DNA of 64,000 nt. It comes from Siphonodentalium dalli. Lineage: Eukaryota; Mollusca; Scaphopoda; Gadilida; Siphonodentaliidae. Shown here one piece after another: positions 33,011 through 43,833 of this stretch; the first letter of the stretch is position 1; every line of letters begins with the position of its first letter. Location of the stretch: contig CP136063.1 in NCBI GenBank assembly GCA_032622095.1, positions 39,778,106 to 39,842,105 on the forward strand. Direction: 5' to 3'. Position numbers and translations under genes: made by a program. The notes under the pieces are model-generated. The model made no database searches, was not told where the DNA came from, and saw only the letters and a program-made list of their open reading frames with translations.

Positions 33011-35130
33011 TTAAAGGTGGATTATATCTTTGTAAACATGTATTATATAGTTACTGGGGTATAAAATATTAGATTTGAATCGAAGACTCCTGTCCGGAAA
33101 TGCTTCTATCGATTAATATTAATTTTATTTCGAATATGTTCTGGTCTAAAGAGGTGTGTTTGTTCAGCTAACGAACAAAAGTGGTTACTGTTAGTGTAAA
33201 CAATATTTATTTGAACAAAAGAACAGAACATCACATTGACAATTATACATATTGAGAAAAAAACATAGTTCAAATGAGGATTAGATAACAAGCCATGAGT
33301 CTATGGCTTTTATAAAAATCTTTTCCTCCAAAAATGTTACCCCGAGTGTCAATACAGACAGCTACAGGGTAAAGAGGACGGGAATTTGAATATTGTTCTG
33401 TGTTTTCAAATAAATGTTGGGAAGTTAGTTAAGCGAGTGCAGGGATCAGAAAGATGGAGGAGTGATAGAAGGGAGGAGATTATGAAATAGACAAGAAAGA
33501 TAATAAAGTAGGTGGAAAAGAAGTGTGATAAATGCTGTATACAATAATCCATCAGTCATAATCTAAATTTCACATTATGGTGTTAAATCATGGTGTATTG
33601 TCCAATATAGAAACGGAATTAGACCCCAAATCCGTCTCGGCACCCAGGAGAGATGATGCATGGAAATAAGTATATATTAGGATAATTGTTATACTAGTAG
33701 TGCGTATCAATATAATCTAGATACAATTAGTACATGTAAGTACAATCCGCAGTAAGTCCATTAATATGCCAAGGTCAGCACGTTGAGCATGCACTCCGTG
33801 GGCAGACAGGCGGATATGCCCGAACACAATGTGCAGAAACGCGACTTACATATTTATACATACAAGTTATGCACCTCATGTTCACATACACGACCCCCTG
33901 CGCACGGAGCTCACACATTATCGAAACGTCGACTTTGGATAATAAACAGTTGTACAGCTTCAAATATTATAGAATTTGTTTCATCGGACATCTCATTAGA
34001 CCCATATAATAGGACATCAATGTTCACATCTGCTCGCGAAAATGGTAGAGCGGCTATCATATCAGCTCTAATTTGACTATATTGGGGACATTGCAAAAGA
34101 AAGTGGTACGCGGATTCAACTACAAATTCTCCACAAGAGCAAAATGGGGAATCTCTTACATAATTTACAACAAGATCTTTGTTCAGATGGCTGCACCCGT
34201 CTCATTCTTGTGTGATATACTTGGCCTCTACGAGAGTGACTATGATAATAAAACTTAGCTAAATTAGTATGACCGACCTTCAGAAGACGCTTGAATTCTT
34301 CCACGGTTGATGATGCTTTTATTGAGACAGGTATATTATTCCATGCGCGTAATGCTAACGGCAAGAACGTATCCATATATTTATTTCTGTTACTATTTGG
34401 AGGGTGAATACTTACGCGTCTGTGATTATATCCAGAAGATGTCGAATCGGGTGGGATCATGGTTGAAAGATAAGATGGGGCCTGATTTCTATGCATCTTG
34501 TAAAATAATATCATTTGTTGAGTATGTCTCCTGGATGAAAGGGTTTCCCAACCAGTTTCAAGTAATAAGTTTTTATCACTGACACTTCTGGTAGCCCCAG
34601 TAACAATCCTCGCCATCTCATATTGAATATCTTCAATGTTGTCACTCTTATAAATTGGTATATTATTCCAAACAGGTGACGCATATTCGAGTATCGGCCT
34701 TACATATGAGAAATAGGATTTTTCAAGTGTTGTCCTGCTCAGTCGGAATTTATGTCTCCGAATATGATTTACTCTTTTCCAGGCCTTTTCGGTTATCGTT
34801 TGTATATGAGTTTCCCAGGATCCGTTGTTATCGAAAGAGACACCTAGATGTTTATGAGAACTTACCTCTGTAACTGTTAACAGAGACCAGAAAGTTTATT
34901 CAACAATTTTGTCACAAATAAACGTTAATTATACTTATTATCGCTTATATCTGTGGAACAAAACAATATAAACAATCAATCTGGGACATTTGACTTTCGG
35001 TGTGTAGCCATAGTATCAGCCCAGTGCTCTATATCGCAATATGGTATCATCCGAATGGTATGTTCTAAAAATAGACACATAAACGGTCCCGATTAAATAT
35101 TCGAAATAAAATCAATATTAATTGATTTCT
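33011..35130 (-). mobile_element. TTAA-type MITE (family A), split by a LINE and truncated
   Basis: Left part 33011-33193 (TTAAAGGTGGATTATATCTT onward) and right part from 34870, resuming exactly where the consensus was left. About 100 bp of the far end are missing: at about 35130 the MITE gives way directly to zinc-finger relic sequence, probably through a deletion. Confidence 0.85.
33194..34869 (-). mobile_element. 5'-truncated LINE, same clade as the 41197 element
   Basis: Flanked by a 10-bp duplication (GTTACTGTTA at 33184-33193, GTAACTGTTA at 34870-34879, one mismatch). Minus-strand codons from about 34869 down to 34160 give the RT C-terminal region: His-Leu-Gly-Val-Ser-Phe-Asp, Tyr-Val-Arg-Pro-Ile-Leu-Glu-Tyr-Ala-Ser-Pro-Val-Trp, and Thr-Gly-Ala-Thr-Arg-Ser-Val. 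A frameshift follows, and 34096-33911 encodes the terminal segment with Cys-Pro-Gln-Tyr-Ser. The 3' end (AAATAAATATTGTTTACAC) matches that of the 41197 LINE. The catalytic half is absent. Confidence 0.85.
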
Positions 35131-36683
35131 CGCAGACGTCAGAATAGTAAGGCTAATCTCCGCTGTGAATTCTCTTAGGCCAAACTTTTTTATTTTTCTG
35201 CTTTACGGAATTTTTAAACCTTGTTTTGGTAGGGTCGGTCGGAAAAAAATTAAAAATAAAAATGCTTGAACCATTTTTTTTTTGGACATTCGCTAAGGTG
35301 GTAATTGTGTCTTTGTAATTCTCTGTCAGTCATTTATAGAGAACAGTTTTCGGACGTATATCAAAAAATTCAAATCCAATACTATTATTTCAAACATAGC
35401 TCAGATTATTGAATAATATTGAAAAACTGCAGAAGTAATGAGTTTGTTTTTGTTCAACATTTTAATTATTGAATAAATGGACTCCCCCTTTCAGTTATAA
35501 TATATACATTGAAAAAGTCCATTATTCATCTGGATGGATGTCATGGAAAAATAAGTAGCCGACAGATAATATATTTGCAGAAGGATTCCTATTAGTTGGT
35601 GCGAAATGTTCACATAATAATAAATTTGTTTAGAACTTGTTGAACTTATTATCTGAACATTTCCTAAGGAATCTACTTGTCTGGTCAATGAGTATTTAGT
35701 ATAGAGAGGGTTAATACACACATGGGAATGCTGAGATTAGTGGTAGTGATAAAAAGTGAATGTGTAGTTAACTTGAGCAAACCCACATACTCATTAGCTT
35801 GTCATTCCTATCTGAGAAACCTTGTGGACTGTTATTGGTCTTCAGTCATAAAGATCACCATAAATTCCCAGGAATACAAAATGTATTCTAAAGGCCATTT
35901 AAAGTTTTAAAGAGATGTCAAGATTCATAGAAAGCATACAGGTATCTTGGTGGCAGAAGCATATATAAACTCAAGCTGACTTCTCAGTTTTCAACTTGGA
36001 TGTAGTTAAAAGTAATTAAAGCCAGAGATGTCTATAGTTGGGGGTGTCCTAGGCATCTTTAATCACCAGTGAAATGTGGTTAGATGATTTGTTACTGATA
36101 AGCATTAACAGCTATGGTCGGCTGTGAAAATAAAAATAAAAATTATATTTTAATTTTATTTCCTTGTCGGGCCACAGAAAACATACACCATTGCAGCTCC
36201 AAACTCAGTTATTTTAGCATATCGTTATATATTTTTATATTTTCACATATTTGGCGGCCATTTTGGAAGCCATTCTTTATTCATGACACCGACATTCCAT
36301 ATTGGCACTCAGGTAATATATTAGGTTATGTTTAGGGACCAAATAGCAACCGTATTGTTATTTGGAAAGAAAATATCAGCTTCAAACTAAAACTAGCATA
36401 TTTTGGCAGCCATCTTGGACGCCATCTTGAATTTCTCAAATTGCTCAATGGTGAGGGGTCCACATCACCCTAGAAAACGTTACAGAGACCATCCCCATGA
36501 ATAATCAGCAAAGAAACAAACTATAACAGAGAATTTTGGGTCAGGCAAAAATTCGACACTTGGCCGCTGGACTAACAGGGTCGGCGGATCCGTAAAGCAG
36601 AAAAATAAAAAAAGTTTGGCCTTATGTCTGATCAAGTGGCTTGAGTGATTAAATGATTTATCGCATATGTCACAACAGTGAAG
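35131..36683 (-). pseudogene. Relic fingers downstream of the 36684 zinc-finger frame
   Basis: 35131-35177 and 36622-36683 are pieces of two further C2H2 fingers (CTCCGCTGTGAATTCTCTTA in each), beyond the stop codon of the main frame. Both carry GGAGATTAGC where functional units have GGAGATAAGC, so each linker Lys codon is a TAG stop. The pieces are separated by a 1444-bp PIF/Harbinger-type element. The far end is fused to a truncated MITE. Confidence 0.8.
35178..36621. mobile_element. PIF/Harbinger-type non-autonomous element, 1444 bp
   Basis: Terminal inverted repeat GGCCAAACTTTTTTATTTTT, continuing CTGCTTTACGGA; the right end is its complement with one extra A. It is flanked by TTA at 35175-35177 and 36622-36624. 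The undisrupted finger sequence nearby (GAATTCTCTTATGTCTGATC) has a single TTA at this position, which confirms the 3-bp target duplication typical of PIF/Harbinger. No transposase or Myb-like protein is encoded. Confidence 0.88.
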
Positions 36684-37861
36684 CTAATCTCCGCTGTGAA
36701 TTCTCTTATGTCTGATCAAATGGCTTGAGTTATTAAATGATTTATCGCATATGTCACAACAGTAAGGCTTATCTCCGCTGTGGATTCTCTTATGTGTAAT
36801 CAAGTCGCCTGACTGATTAAATGATTTATCGCATATGTCACATTGGTAAGGCTTATCTCCGCTGTGGATTCTCTTATGTGTGATCAGGTCGCTTGACCGA
36901 GTAAATGATTTCTCGCACATATCACATTGGTAAGGCTTATCTCCGCTATGAATTCTTTTATGTGTCATCAAGGCCCCGCTACGAGAGAATGATTTCTCAC
37001 ACATGTCGCACGTATACGGGCGATCGCCTGTGTGAATCCTCGTATGTCGCGCCAGGTGACTCGGCCGAGTAAATGATTTATCGCATACATCGCATTGATA
37101 CGGGCGATCACCTGTGTGGATCCTCTTATGTCTCACCAGGTTACACGACACTGTAAATGATTTCTCGCACATATCACATTGGTAAGGGTGATCCCCTGTG
37201 TGGACCCTCTTATGTCCAGCCAGACTAAACAACTGAGTAAATGATTTCTCGCACACATCGCATTGATATGGGCGATCCCCCGTGTGCACTCTCTTATGTC
37301 TAGTAAGGCTAACAAACTGAGTAAAGGATTTCTCGCACACCTCACACTGATACGGGCGGTCTCCGGTGTGGATCTTCTTATGTTTCGTCAGGTTACTCGA
37401 TTCAGTAAATGATTTCTCACAGACATCACATTGATACAGCCGATCTCCTGTGTGGACCCTCTTATGTCGAGTCAGGCTAACCATGTGGTTAAATAATTTC
37501 AGGCACACATCACATTGATACGGGTCATTCGACTGAGTATGTGATTTCTTGCTCGCATCACATTGATACGGGATATCACCCGTGTGGATCATTTTATGTG
37601 TAGTCAGGTTATGCAAATGAATAAAGGATTTTCCGCACACATCACACTGATACGGGCATGGATTTGTTTATGTAACACCAAATCTGAAGATATGCTGCAT
37701 GATTTCCAGCAGATATCACACTGATATGAACGAACAACTTCATTGTGTGACGTATTATGCAAGCTGCTAAACGAATCCACGCTTGTTTGTGATGTATTTG
37801 CCGGTCTGAGTTGCTCATCTCCAGTCTCCATTAATATTGATGGCTCCATCTCCCCATACAT
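36684..37861 (-). pseudogene. C2H2 zinc-finger protein with N-terminal frameshift
   Basis: ATG at 37861 opens an N-terminal leader (Met-Tyr-Gly-Glu-Met-Glu-Pro, then Ser-Phe-Ser-Ser-Leu-His) and one finger (Tyr-Gln-Cys-Asp-Ile-Cys-Trp-Lys). Near 37655 about 10 nt of the linker codons are missing compared with the paralogue at 60781, which throws the frame. The downstream frame (37640-36684, 318 codons) carries eleven C2H2 fingers with TGDRPYQCDVCEKSF-type linkers plus one internally shortened finger (Cys-Asp-Ala-Ser-Lys-Lys). It stops at TAG 36684-36686, where functional copies have Lys. The family binds DNA in the nucleus. The gene looks intronless. A product starting at an internal Met (37640) would keep eleven fingers, so residual function cannot be excluded; a sequencing indel is the other explanation. 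Confidence 0.8.
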
Positions 37862-38939
37862 AATTTAATTGTGGGCTATCTGTAGTTCATGTAAGTGTCA
37901 GCATGCGGAAGGCGATAGTGGCCTTAACTGTGATAAATATAACATAAATCCGCATGTAAGAGTTAAATCTATCGATATGACGAAGGATATAGTCACGTTA
38001 AGACTCCTTTGGCTGATACGCGCCAATGCAAATAAAAATGTTTCGACCCCCACAAGCAGGCGTTTAAAAAATTGGTCTTAAGCAGTGGTAGACGGAATAG
38101 AACATTGTCAAAATACATAGTTTACGCATATTATAACACGACAGACAGCCCAAGCTCCACATACAGTTCAGTCTCCATGCGTAATGACGGCACGCATTAC
38201 AACAGAACCAATATGACGTCAACCTCCTCGTTCTTTAAGTTCTCTGATAGCGTAGCAATGGGACTGAACTCTATTTTATATCCGTTGTAAACTTGTAGTC
38301 AGGATCCGGTGACTGACCTTTATTTACCGCTTATCTCCCAGATTAGGCTGGCGCGACCCGTATCTGGCGCGATCAGTATCTGGCTCGACGTATAACACGG
38401 GCCTAATATACTTTGATCGGTGGCTACATTCATTGTTTCGACCTGTGAGTACCATATGTACTGGCAAAAACTAGAAACATGGCATGTACCACATAAATGA
38501 GACTCATAATTGTATTTATCAGAAATCATTATGTTTAGGTATGTTTACAGCACGAGAAGTGCACTGGTTCTATGCTCATAAAAAGTCCTTAACCGGACAA
38601 ATCACCACCTCGACAAAAGCATTCAGCGTTAACATTTATAAATGTTTCAGATGCCAGACAATGGATTAACCATCAACCAAGGCATCAAGCGTTAGAATAT
38701 AAGCGAATAAATAATTGAAATCGTTCATTTGAACAAGTTTGCAGCAGATTAATGCAGACTGGTTCAATACCGGACAAATGACTGTATGATATTGCCACAG
38801 TTTGTTGTGTAGAACTGTATCAAATTCCTTTGAAAATTCCTGTCTAATACGACATATTTTGGCGACGAGTCGTTGCAACGTTCGGACGAATCGATTATTT
38901 TGAACCCGAAGCGGGCGACTGGTGTCAATGCCACGAATG
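37862..38939. other. No gene recognised; upstream region of the minus-strand zinc-finger gene
   Basis: Likely contains the promoter of the 36684-37861 gene, but no TATA or initiator element can be singled out. A short direct repeat (CGTATCTGGCGCGA, GTATCTGGCTCGA) lies at 38355-38390. No other coding feature. Confidence 0.4.
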
Positions 38940-39707
38940 ATTAGAACAATTTTTCCTGGCAAACCACATAAATGTCGACAACAAGAAGCGAGCCATCATG
39001 CTCAGTGCCATGTGTGCAACGTCATACACGCCTTTGCGAAACGTGTGTGCGCCGAACAAACCGGCTGATAAAGAATACAAAGCTTTTTGTCTTCTCATGA
39101 AACGGCACCAAAACCCCATCCCAGTATCATTGTTGAACGTTTCAAATTCAAGACAAAGGCACAGCGACTCAAAAAAACTGTCCAGCAGTATGTGTCTGAA
39201 TTGAGGAAGCTGTCTGAACACTGTGGTTATGGGGCACCTTTGGGGGAGATGTTGAGGGACCGATTAATCTGTGGAATAAAGTGATGAAATGCAACGCAAA
39301 TTACTGCCCGAAACTGAACTAACTTTCGACAAAGCTTTGAAACTTACGGTTGCTATGAAAACTGCAGAACGAGATGCCAAGGACATACACACTGGCCATT
39401 CATCTCCTCAGATAAATGCTACGAGCCTACAACGAGGGGTTCAAGAATGGGCCCACAGAAAGTGCACACAGTGACTGACAGTACTGAAAATGAAATTCAT
39501 GCGTGGGACATTTTCACTGTAAACACTAAGGCGTGCACACCGATCATAATTGTGCCTGTAGTTGGTGATCACAAATTGCCTATGGAGTTGGATACATGTA
39601 CTGCGTTGTCAATTTTACCATACGAGAAGTTTCTTGACGTCTATTCACATGTTACTTTGGAGCCTACAGATGTCGTGCTGCTGGCACCTGAGAGTCATTT
39701 ATGATTT
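38940..39707 (+). pseudogene. Ty3/Gypsy LTR retrotransposon remnant (gag and protease)
   Basis: Plus-strand codons, in two frames, follow a Gypsy-type Gag: Asp-Asn-Lys-Lys-Arg-Ala-Ile-Met-Leu at about 38970, Ile-Val-Glu-Arg-Phe-Lys-Phe at about 39130, Tyr-Val-Ser-Glu-Leu-Arg-Lys-Leu-Ser-Glu-His at about 39190, and Met-Leu-Arg-Asp-Arg-Leu-Ile-Cys-Gly-Ile-Lys at about 39250. Frameshifts occur near 39090 and at the stop after 39280. The expected zinc-knuckle segment is missing between about 39440 and 39470. A protease-like piece follows (39500-39704), in which the catalytic triad position reads Asp-Thr-Cys instead of Asp-Thr/Ser-Gly. Reverse transcriptase, integrase and LTRs are not present. Non-functional. 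Confidence 0.8.
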
Positions 39708-39899
39708 GGGAATGATTTAAAGTATATATTAACCCTAACCCCATGTACACCCCGTCCCCATCGGAGACCCCTATTTATCCATATCCCTTGGTGCCATTGA
39801 TACTTCCGCCCAAAATAGTTTTGTGTTTATGTACATGTACGTAATACAAAAGACTTAGACTCACAGTTGTGTGATGAAAATTTCAGTAAATGATCTAAC

Positions 39900-40855
39900 C
39901 TGCACTAGTTGCATGTCTAAAACCTTGTTGTTTACTATAGGTCCATAATGGTGTAGGACCCGTACTTTGCCGTATGCCCCGGTGAGTCGCAGTGGGAATC
40001 TCCTCCAGCTATCACTGGTGTTTTGATGGCATTCAGAATGAGTCGTTGTTCTCTCTCCCACACGCTTATGATGCTAGGGACGACGAAAGCTCGTTGTGTC
40101 TCTTGAAAGGCTGTCCGTTGTAAACAGGGCACTCCCGTGTGTCGGAGAAACTGCCAAATCGTTGCGTAACTGCTGCCTGAGATGGTGACGGCAGTAGTCA
40201 AAATGAGGTTGCCGGTTGGTGATCGGTTGCAGAACGGTTTCGTCGACCATAACCGGGTAAACCCACAACTGCAGGTAACTTTGAAGGTCGCCATGGTCCC
40301 ACGGGTCCTAACCAAGCACACATGGGCAGTTGATTGACACAGCAGACATACGGCGAGGAGCAGGCGGAGGCAATCTTCAAATACGAAGTATTTTCGTTGG
40401 CCAGCAAGGTCGTTGTTTGGTTATAATTTGGCATTTAATTATGCATCCTGGTCGTCTGGAATGTCATCGTTGTCGTCGTTACTGTCATCGTTGAGGCTCT
40501 CGTCCATCGGCCAGTAATCTGGGTCGCTGATCTCTTGTGTCGTTGAGCTGGTGTCGTTGAGCTGTGTTGATTCTGATGAAATGTCAGTTGATGAACTATC
40601 AGTTGGTATATCAGTCTGGACTCCCATGTCGATGGTTGTGACGGATTCTGTCTGGGTCGATATATTTCTCGTAGGTATGTCAGTCTGGCAATGTGCCGTC
40701 TGTCGTTTCAAAGGCGTTGTCATTGTCATGCTGTCGGCTGAGTTTTCCTGGATTGTCTGCAGTGGCGTGACGTCAATGTTGGTAGAAAATGACCATGACT
40801 GTTCTGGCATCTCGTTGCATCGGTCGATCATGCTGACTTCCATGTTTTCGACGAG
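39900..40855 (-). pseudogene. THAP-transposon transposase, decayed body
   Basis: A minus-strand acceptor (CTATTTTCAG) precedes 40855. The first part (40855-40439) is acidic and Ser/Thr-rich with repeated Gln-Thr motifs (Cys-Gln-Thr-Asp, Ser-Thr-Gln-Thr-Glu, Gly-Val-Gln-Thr-Asp) and ends at a stop. From about 40415 to 39935 the frame gives Tyr-Phe-Val-Phe-Glu, a Cys-Leu-Leu-Cys / Cys-Ser-Cys-Gly-Phe-Thr-Arg pair and Asn-Leu-Ile-Leu-Thr-Thr-Ala-Val. The likely catalytic block follows, Gly-Gly-Asp then Asp-Ser-Pro-Gly-His-Thr-Ala-Lys-Tyr-Gly-Ser-Tyr. A stop and 1-nt frame loss follow, then codons to a donor (GTGCAG|GTTAGA) at 39900. Proteins with this block occur in THAP-containing transposons of animals (from memory ISL2EU/IS4EU-like; not verified). 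The C-terminal exons with the remaining acidic residues are absent. Confidence 0.72.
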
Positions 40856-41184
40856 CTGAAAATAGAACACATTACATGCTACAACGAAATGTCGAGATCA
40901 TTTGGGCTATTACATTCGACTGATTCAAAAGACCATTAATAGTTTAGTGGTATATGTACAATATCGATATAGCTATGTGTTTTATTATTATTTTGGACAG
41001 TCCCGTGTGTCGTGTAAAGAGCGTTCGGTGTATATGGGCGATAAAGAGCGTTTACATTTGTGACAGCACAGTCATTTATAACTTTTGTTTTTATTTTGAC
41101 AGTCCATTATGCATTATAAAGATCGTGCGTGGTTCTGTCGTCCATAAGCTATGTAGACAATAAAGTGCGTTTACGCTTGTGATA
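40856..41184 (-). other. Intron remnant of the THAP transposon, with a diverged tandem pair
   Basis: Two diverged units (about 40995-41085 and 41095-41180) share TTTTGGACAGTC/TTTTGACAGTCC, ATAAAGAGCGTTTAC/ATAAAGTGCGTTTAC and CTTGTGA. On the minus strand this lies between the THAP exon and the transposase body. Confidence 0.6.
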
Positions 41185-41757
41185 TCTTGGCCGTTTGGTT
41201 TAAACAATATTTTATTTCTTCCCAAAATTATATAATTATAAAACATGACGCATGAATAGAAGACTAGAAGGGAGGAAGAGGATTTGACAACAAGCATCAG
41301 CTGCTCATATAGAGCCATCTCCTCAGACAGGAATAGATTACATATAGTGTTCAGTGAGAAGTGGAAGTCAAGATTAAGTGAGAGGAAGAGATACAGAGCA
41401 TGATAAGAAGATTAATGAACTGATGGATTACAGTTGGGTGAGAAGTTGGGAACAGAGGGGAAAAAAGCAATTAACACATATATTTACAATGATCACTACC
41501 CTTATGCATGTTATTGTTTTACATAGGAAAATTTAAAACTATTTGTGTCGAGTGGAGTCAATAGTTTGCCAGTACCTTAATATGGCTTTTTTATAATTTT
41601 ATTTATTTGTTTTTGGATCGAGTTATTGAAATTATTGCTACGTTGTTAGCTATATACATGTATATGATTTATTGCTATATCATTTTTTGTTTGTGTGTCT
41701 GAAGACTATCAAATTCGAGCAGCTACTTATTGTGAATATCAGAAATACAATTGGCGA

Positions 41758-43833
41758 CTAACGAAATCGATTGCTTGTTAGTATAAATGTTTGAGTTGCC
41801 TCAAATATGGCCTTTTTAAGTCTTTTGGGAAATGAAATAGATCCCTTAAGTAAAATATCTGATCTCCACAAATTTTGTGCTAATACTGAGAAAATTTCTA
41901 TTCGTATTGTCGAGTATCTGGGACAATATAGTAAAAAGTGGTCGGCAGTCTCGACTTCCCCACATGAGCATTTATCAGATTCGTTTAAATGGTTGCGACT
42001 GAGATCATCATTGAGGTTACTGCATCCTAGTCGAAGTTGCGTGTGAATTAACTGGGCTTTGCGGCATTTGCTATAGCTATAATTGCGAACATTCTTTTGT
42101 CTTAGGCGCAGATTGGTATTCAATTTGTATTTGAAATTTTCTAGAGTTTCTGAGTTTTTCAGGTCATCAGATAATTTATTCCACTGGCGTGTTGTCGCGG
42201 GCAAGAATGATCGTTGATATGATGATGTGTCCGAAAAAGTGGGTCTTAAGTCAGTTCTCCGAAAGTCATATCTGTCAGCCCCTGGGTGTTTATGATTAAC
42301 AGTGTTGTAAAGATATGCTGGCGAATTGCGATAGAACATCTTATAGAATTGATGTAGTTTGAATTTTTCTCTCCTTTCACTTAACATTTCCCAACCAAGG
42401 TCTGCCAATATATCAATGCTGTTTATGCTTCTAGTTCCTCCCGTTGCTATTCTAGCAGCTTCAAATTGGATTTTTTCTATTAGATCACTTTCTGCTTGCG
42501 TGCAGTTGTCCCATACGGGTGAGGCATATTCCAAGACTGGTCTTATATAAGCCAAATATATTCTCTCTATAGTCATACGCTCCAGGTAGTATTTAAATTT
42601 TCTTAGGTGGTTCACTCGTTTCCAGGCCCTGTCTATAATGTCACTTATATGAGCATCCCATGAGCCATGATTGTTAAACGTTAGTCCCAGATGTTTGTGA
42701 AAAGTTACCTCATTTACGTCCTCGTTCGACATATGGAGTCGGGGATGATCAGGGGGGTCAGTTTTACGCGATATCAAGAGAGTCTCAGTTTTTGTCGGGT
42801 TAAATTTCACAAGCCATTCTTGTGACCAGGATGCCAATCGTTCAATATCACCGTTTATTAATTCGGCCGCCAATGTAGGGTCTTCAACTGTTAAAAATAT
42901 GGATGTATCATCTGCAAACAAGCGTATGTGACAGTTAACATTTTGCGTTATATCATTAATGTAGATAAGAAAAAAGAGGGGGCCTAGTATATACCCCTGG
43001 GGCACACCCGCCATGACAGGTTTCCATTGAGAATGATCTCCATCAATTAAGACTCGCTGTTCACGGTCAGTTAAATATGACTCAAGAAGTTTCAACAGAT
43101 TCCCTGTAATACCTACACTTTCTAGTTTATATAAAAGGCCACGGTGCCAGACTTTATCAAACGCCTTGCTTATGTCACAAAATACACATCTGATCTCTTT
43201 TCCAATGTCTAGGGATGAACATATGTGATCATACAGATATGTGAGTTGGAACACGGTGGAGTCCCCTCGGACAAATCCAGACTGGTATTGCGTTATGATT
43301 CCGTTTGAAGAGAGAAATTCCCACAAATGATTAAAAATGCTTCTTTCAAATACTTTTGATATACAGCTAAGTAATGCTATTGGTCGATAATTTGAGACAT
43401 CTGATGGTTCGTATTTCTTAAATATTGGCACAATGTTCGATCTTTTCCATGTTTGAGGGAAATAAGACTGTTGAATGCAAGTATTAAATAGTTCAGCAAG
43501 GGGGAGGCTAAGCGAAGTAGCACAGTTCTTGAGAACTTTGGGATTTATCATGTCAGGACCACAGGCTTTTGATGCTTTTAATGATTCTAGGGCAGATCTT
43601 ACCGATTCGTGAGTTATTTTGATCGTTGATAGCGTTGATTTGCATGGATTGAAAGATTTGTGAGGCAATGTTATTCCAGTTTCGTCAACGAAAGAAATAC
43701 TACAAAAATAGTTATTTAGTGTTTCGGCCTTCTCAGCATTAGTTATAACAACCTGATCGCCTACTACTAAGGGCGGAATCGATTTATTTTCTTTTTGAAT
43801 AAAAGGTTTTGTAGAGTTTTCCACCACCTTCAA
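41758..43833 (-). CDS. LINE reverse transcriptase frame
   Basis: This frame of 691 codons follows the endonuclease frame in another phase. RNA-templated DNA synthesis motifs, numbered from 43833: Ser-Asn-Tyr-Arg-Pro-Ile (147-152), Phe-Cys-Asp-Ile-Ser-Lys-Ala-Phe-Asp-Lys-Val-Trp (218-229; first catalytic Asp 220), Ala-Gly-Val-Pro-Gln-Gly (275-280), and the catalytic Phe-Ala-Asp-Asp box (306-309). The motif usually read as PQGS has Tyr at 281. A C-terminal Cys-Ser-Cys-Gly...His...Cys knuckle lies near residue 640. The first codon is TTG, two codons after an in-frame TGA, so it cannot start by itself from an ATG. It needs a frame change from the upstream frame, with which it overlaps by 4 nt. 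All catalytic residues are present. Confidence 0.88.
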   Translation of the reverse strand: MKVVENSTKPFIQKENKSIPPLVVGDQVVITNAEKAETLNNYFCSISFVDETGITLPHKSFNPCKSTLSTIKITHESVRSALESLKASKACGPDMINPKVLKNCATSLSLPLAELFNTCIQQSYFPQTWKRSNIVPIFKKYEPSDVSNYRPIALLSCISKVFERSIFNHLWEFLSSNGIITQYQSGFVRGDSTVFQLTYLYDHICSSLDIGKEIRCVFCDISKAFDKVWHRGLLYKLESVGITGNLLKLLESYLTDREQRVLIDGDHSQWKPVMAGVPQGYILGPLFFLIYINDITQNVNCHIRLFADDTSIFLTVEDPTLAAELINGDIERLASWSQEWLVKFNPTKTETLLISRKTDPPDHPRLHMSNEDVNEVTFHKHLGLTFNNHGSWDAHISDIIDRAWKRVNHLRKFKYYLERMTIERIYLAYIRPVLEYASPVWDNCTQAESDLIEKIQFEAARIATGGTRSINSIDILADLGWEMLSERREKFKLHQFYKMFYRNSPAYLYNTVNHKHPGADRYDFRRTDLRPTFSDTSSYQRSFLPATTRQWNKLSDDLKNSETLENFKYKLNTNLRLRQKNVRNYSYSKCRKAQLIHTQLRLGCSNLNDDLSRNHLNESDKCSCGEVETADHFLLYCPRYSTIRIEIFSVLAQNLWRSDILLKGSISFPKRLKKAIFEATQTFILTSNRFR

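Noticed and set aside
39730-39780. AACCCTAACCCC as a possible telomeric repeat
   Set aside because: Only two short units, too few to indicate a telomere or an internal telomeric array.
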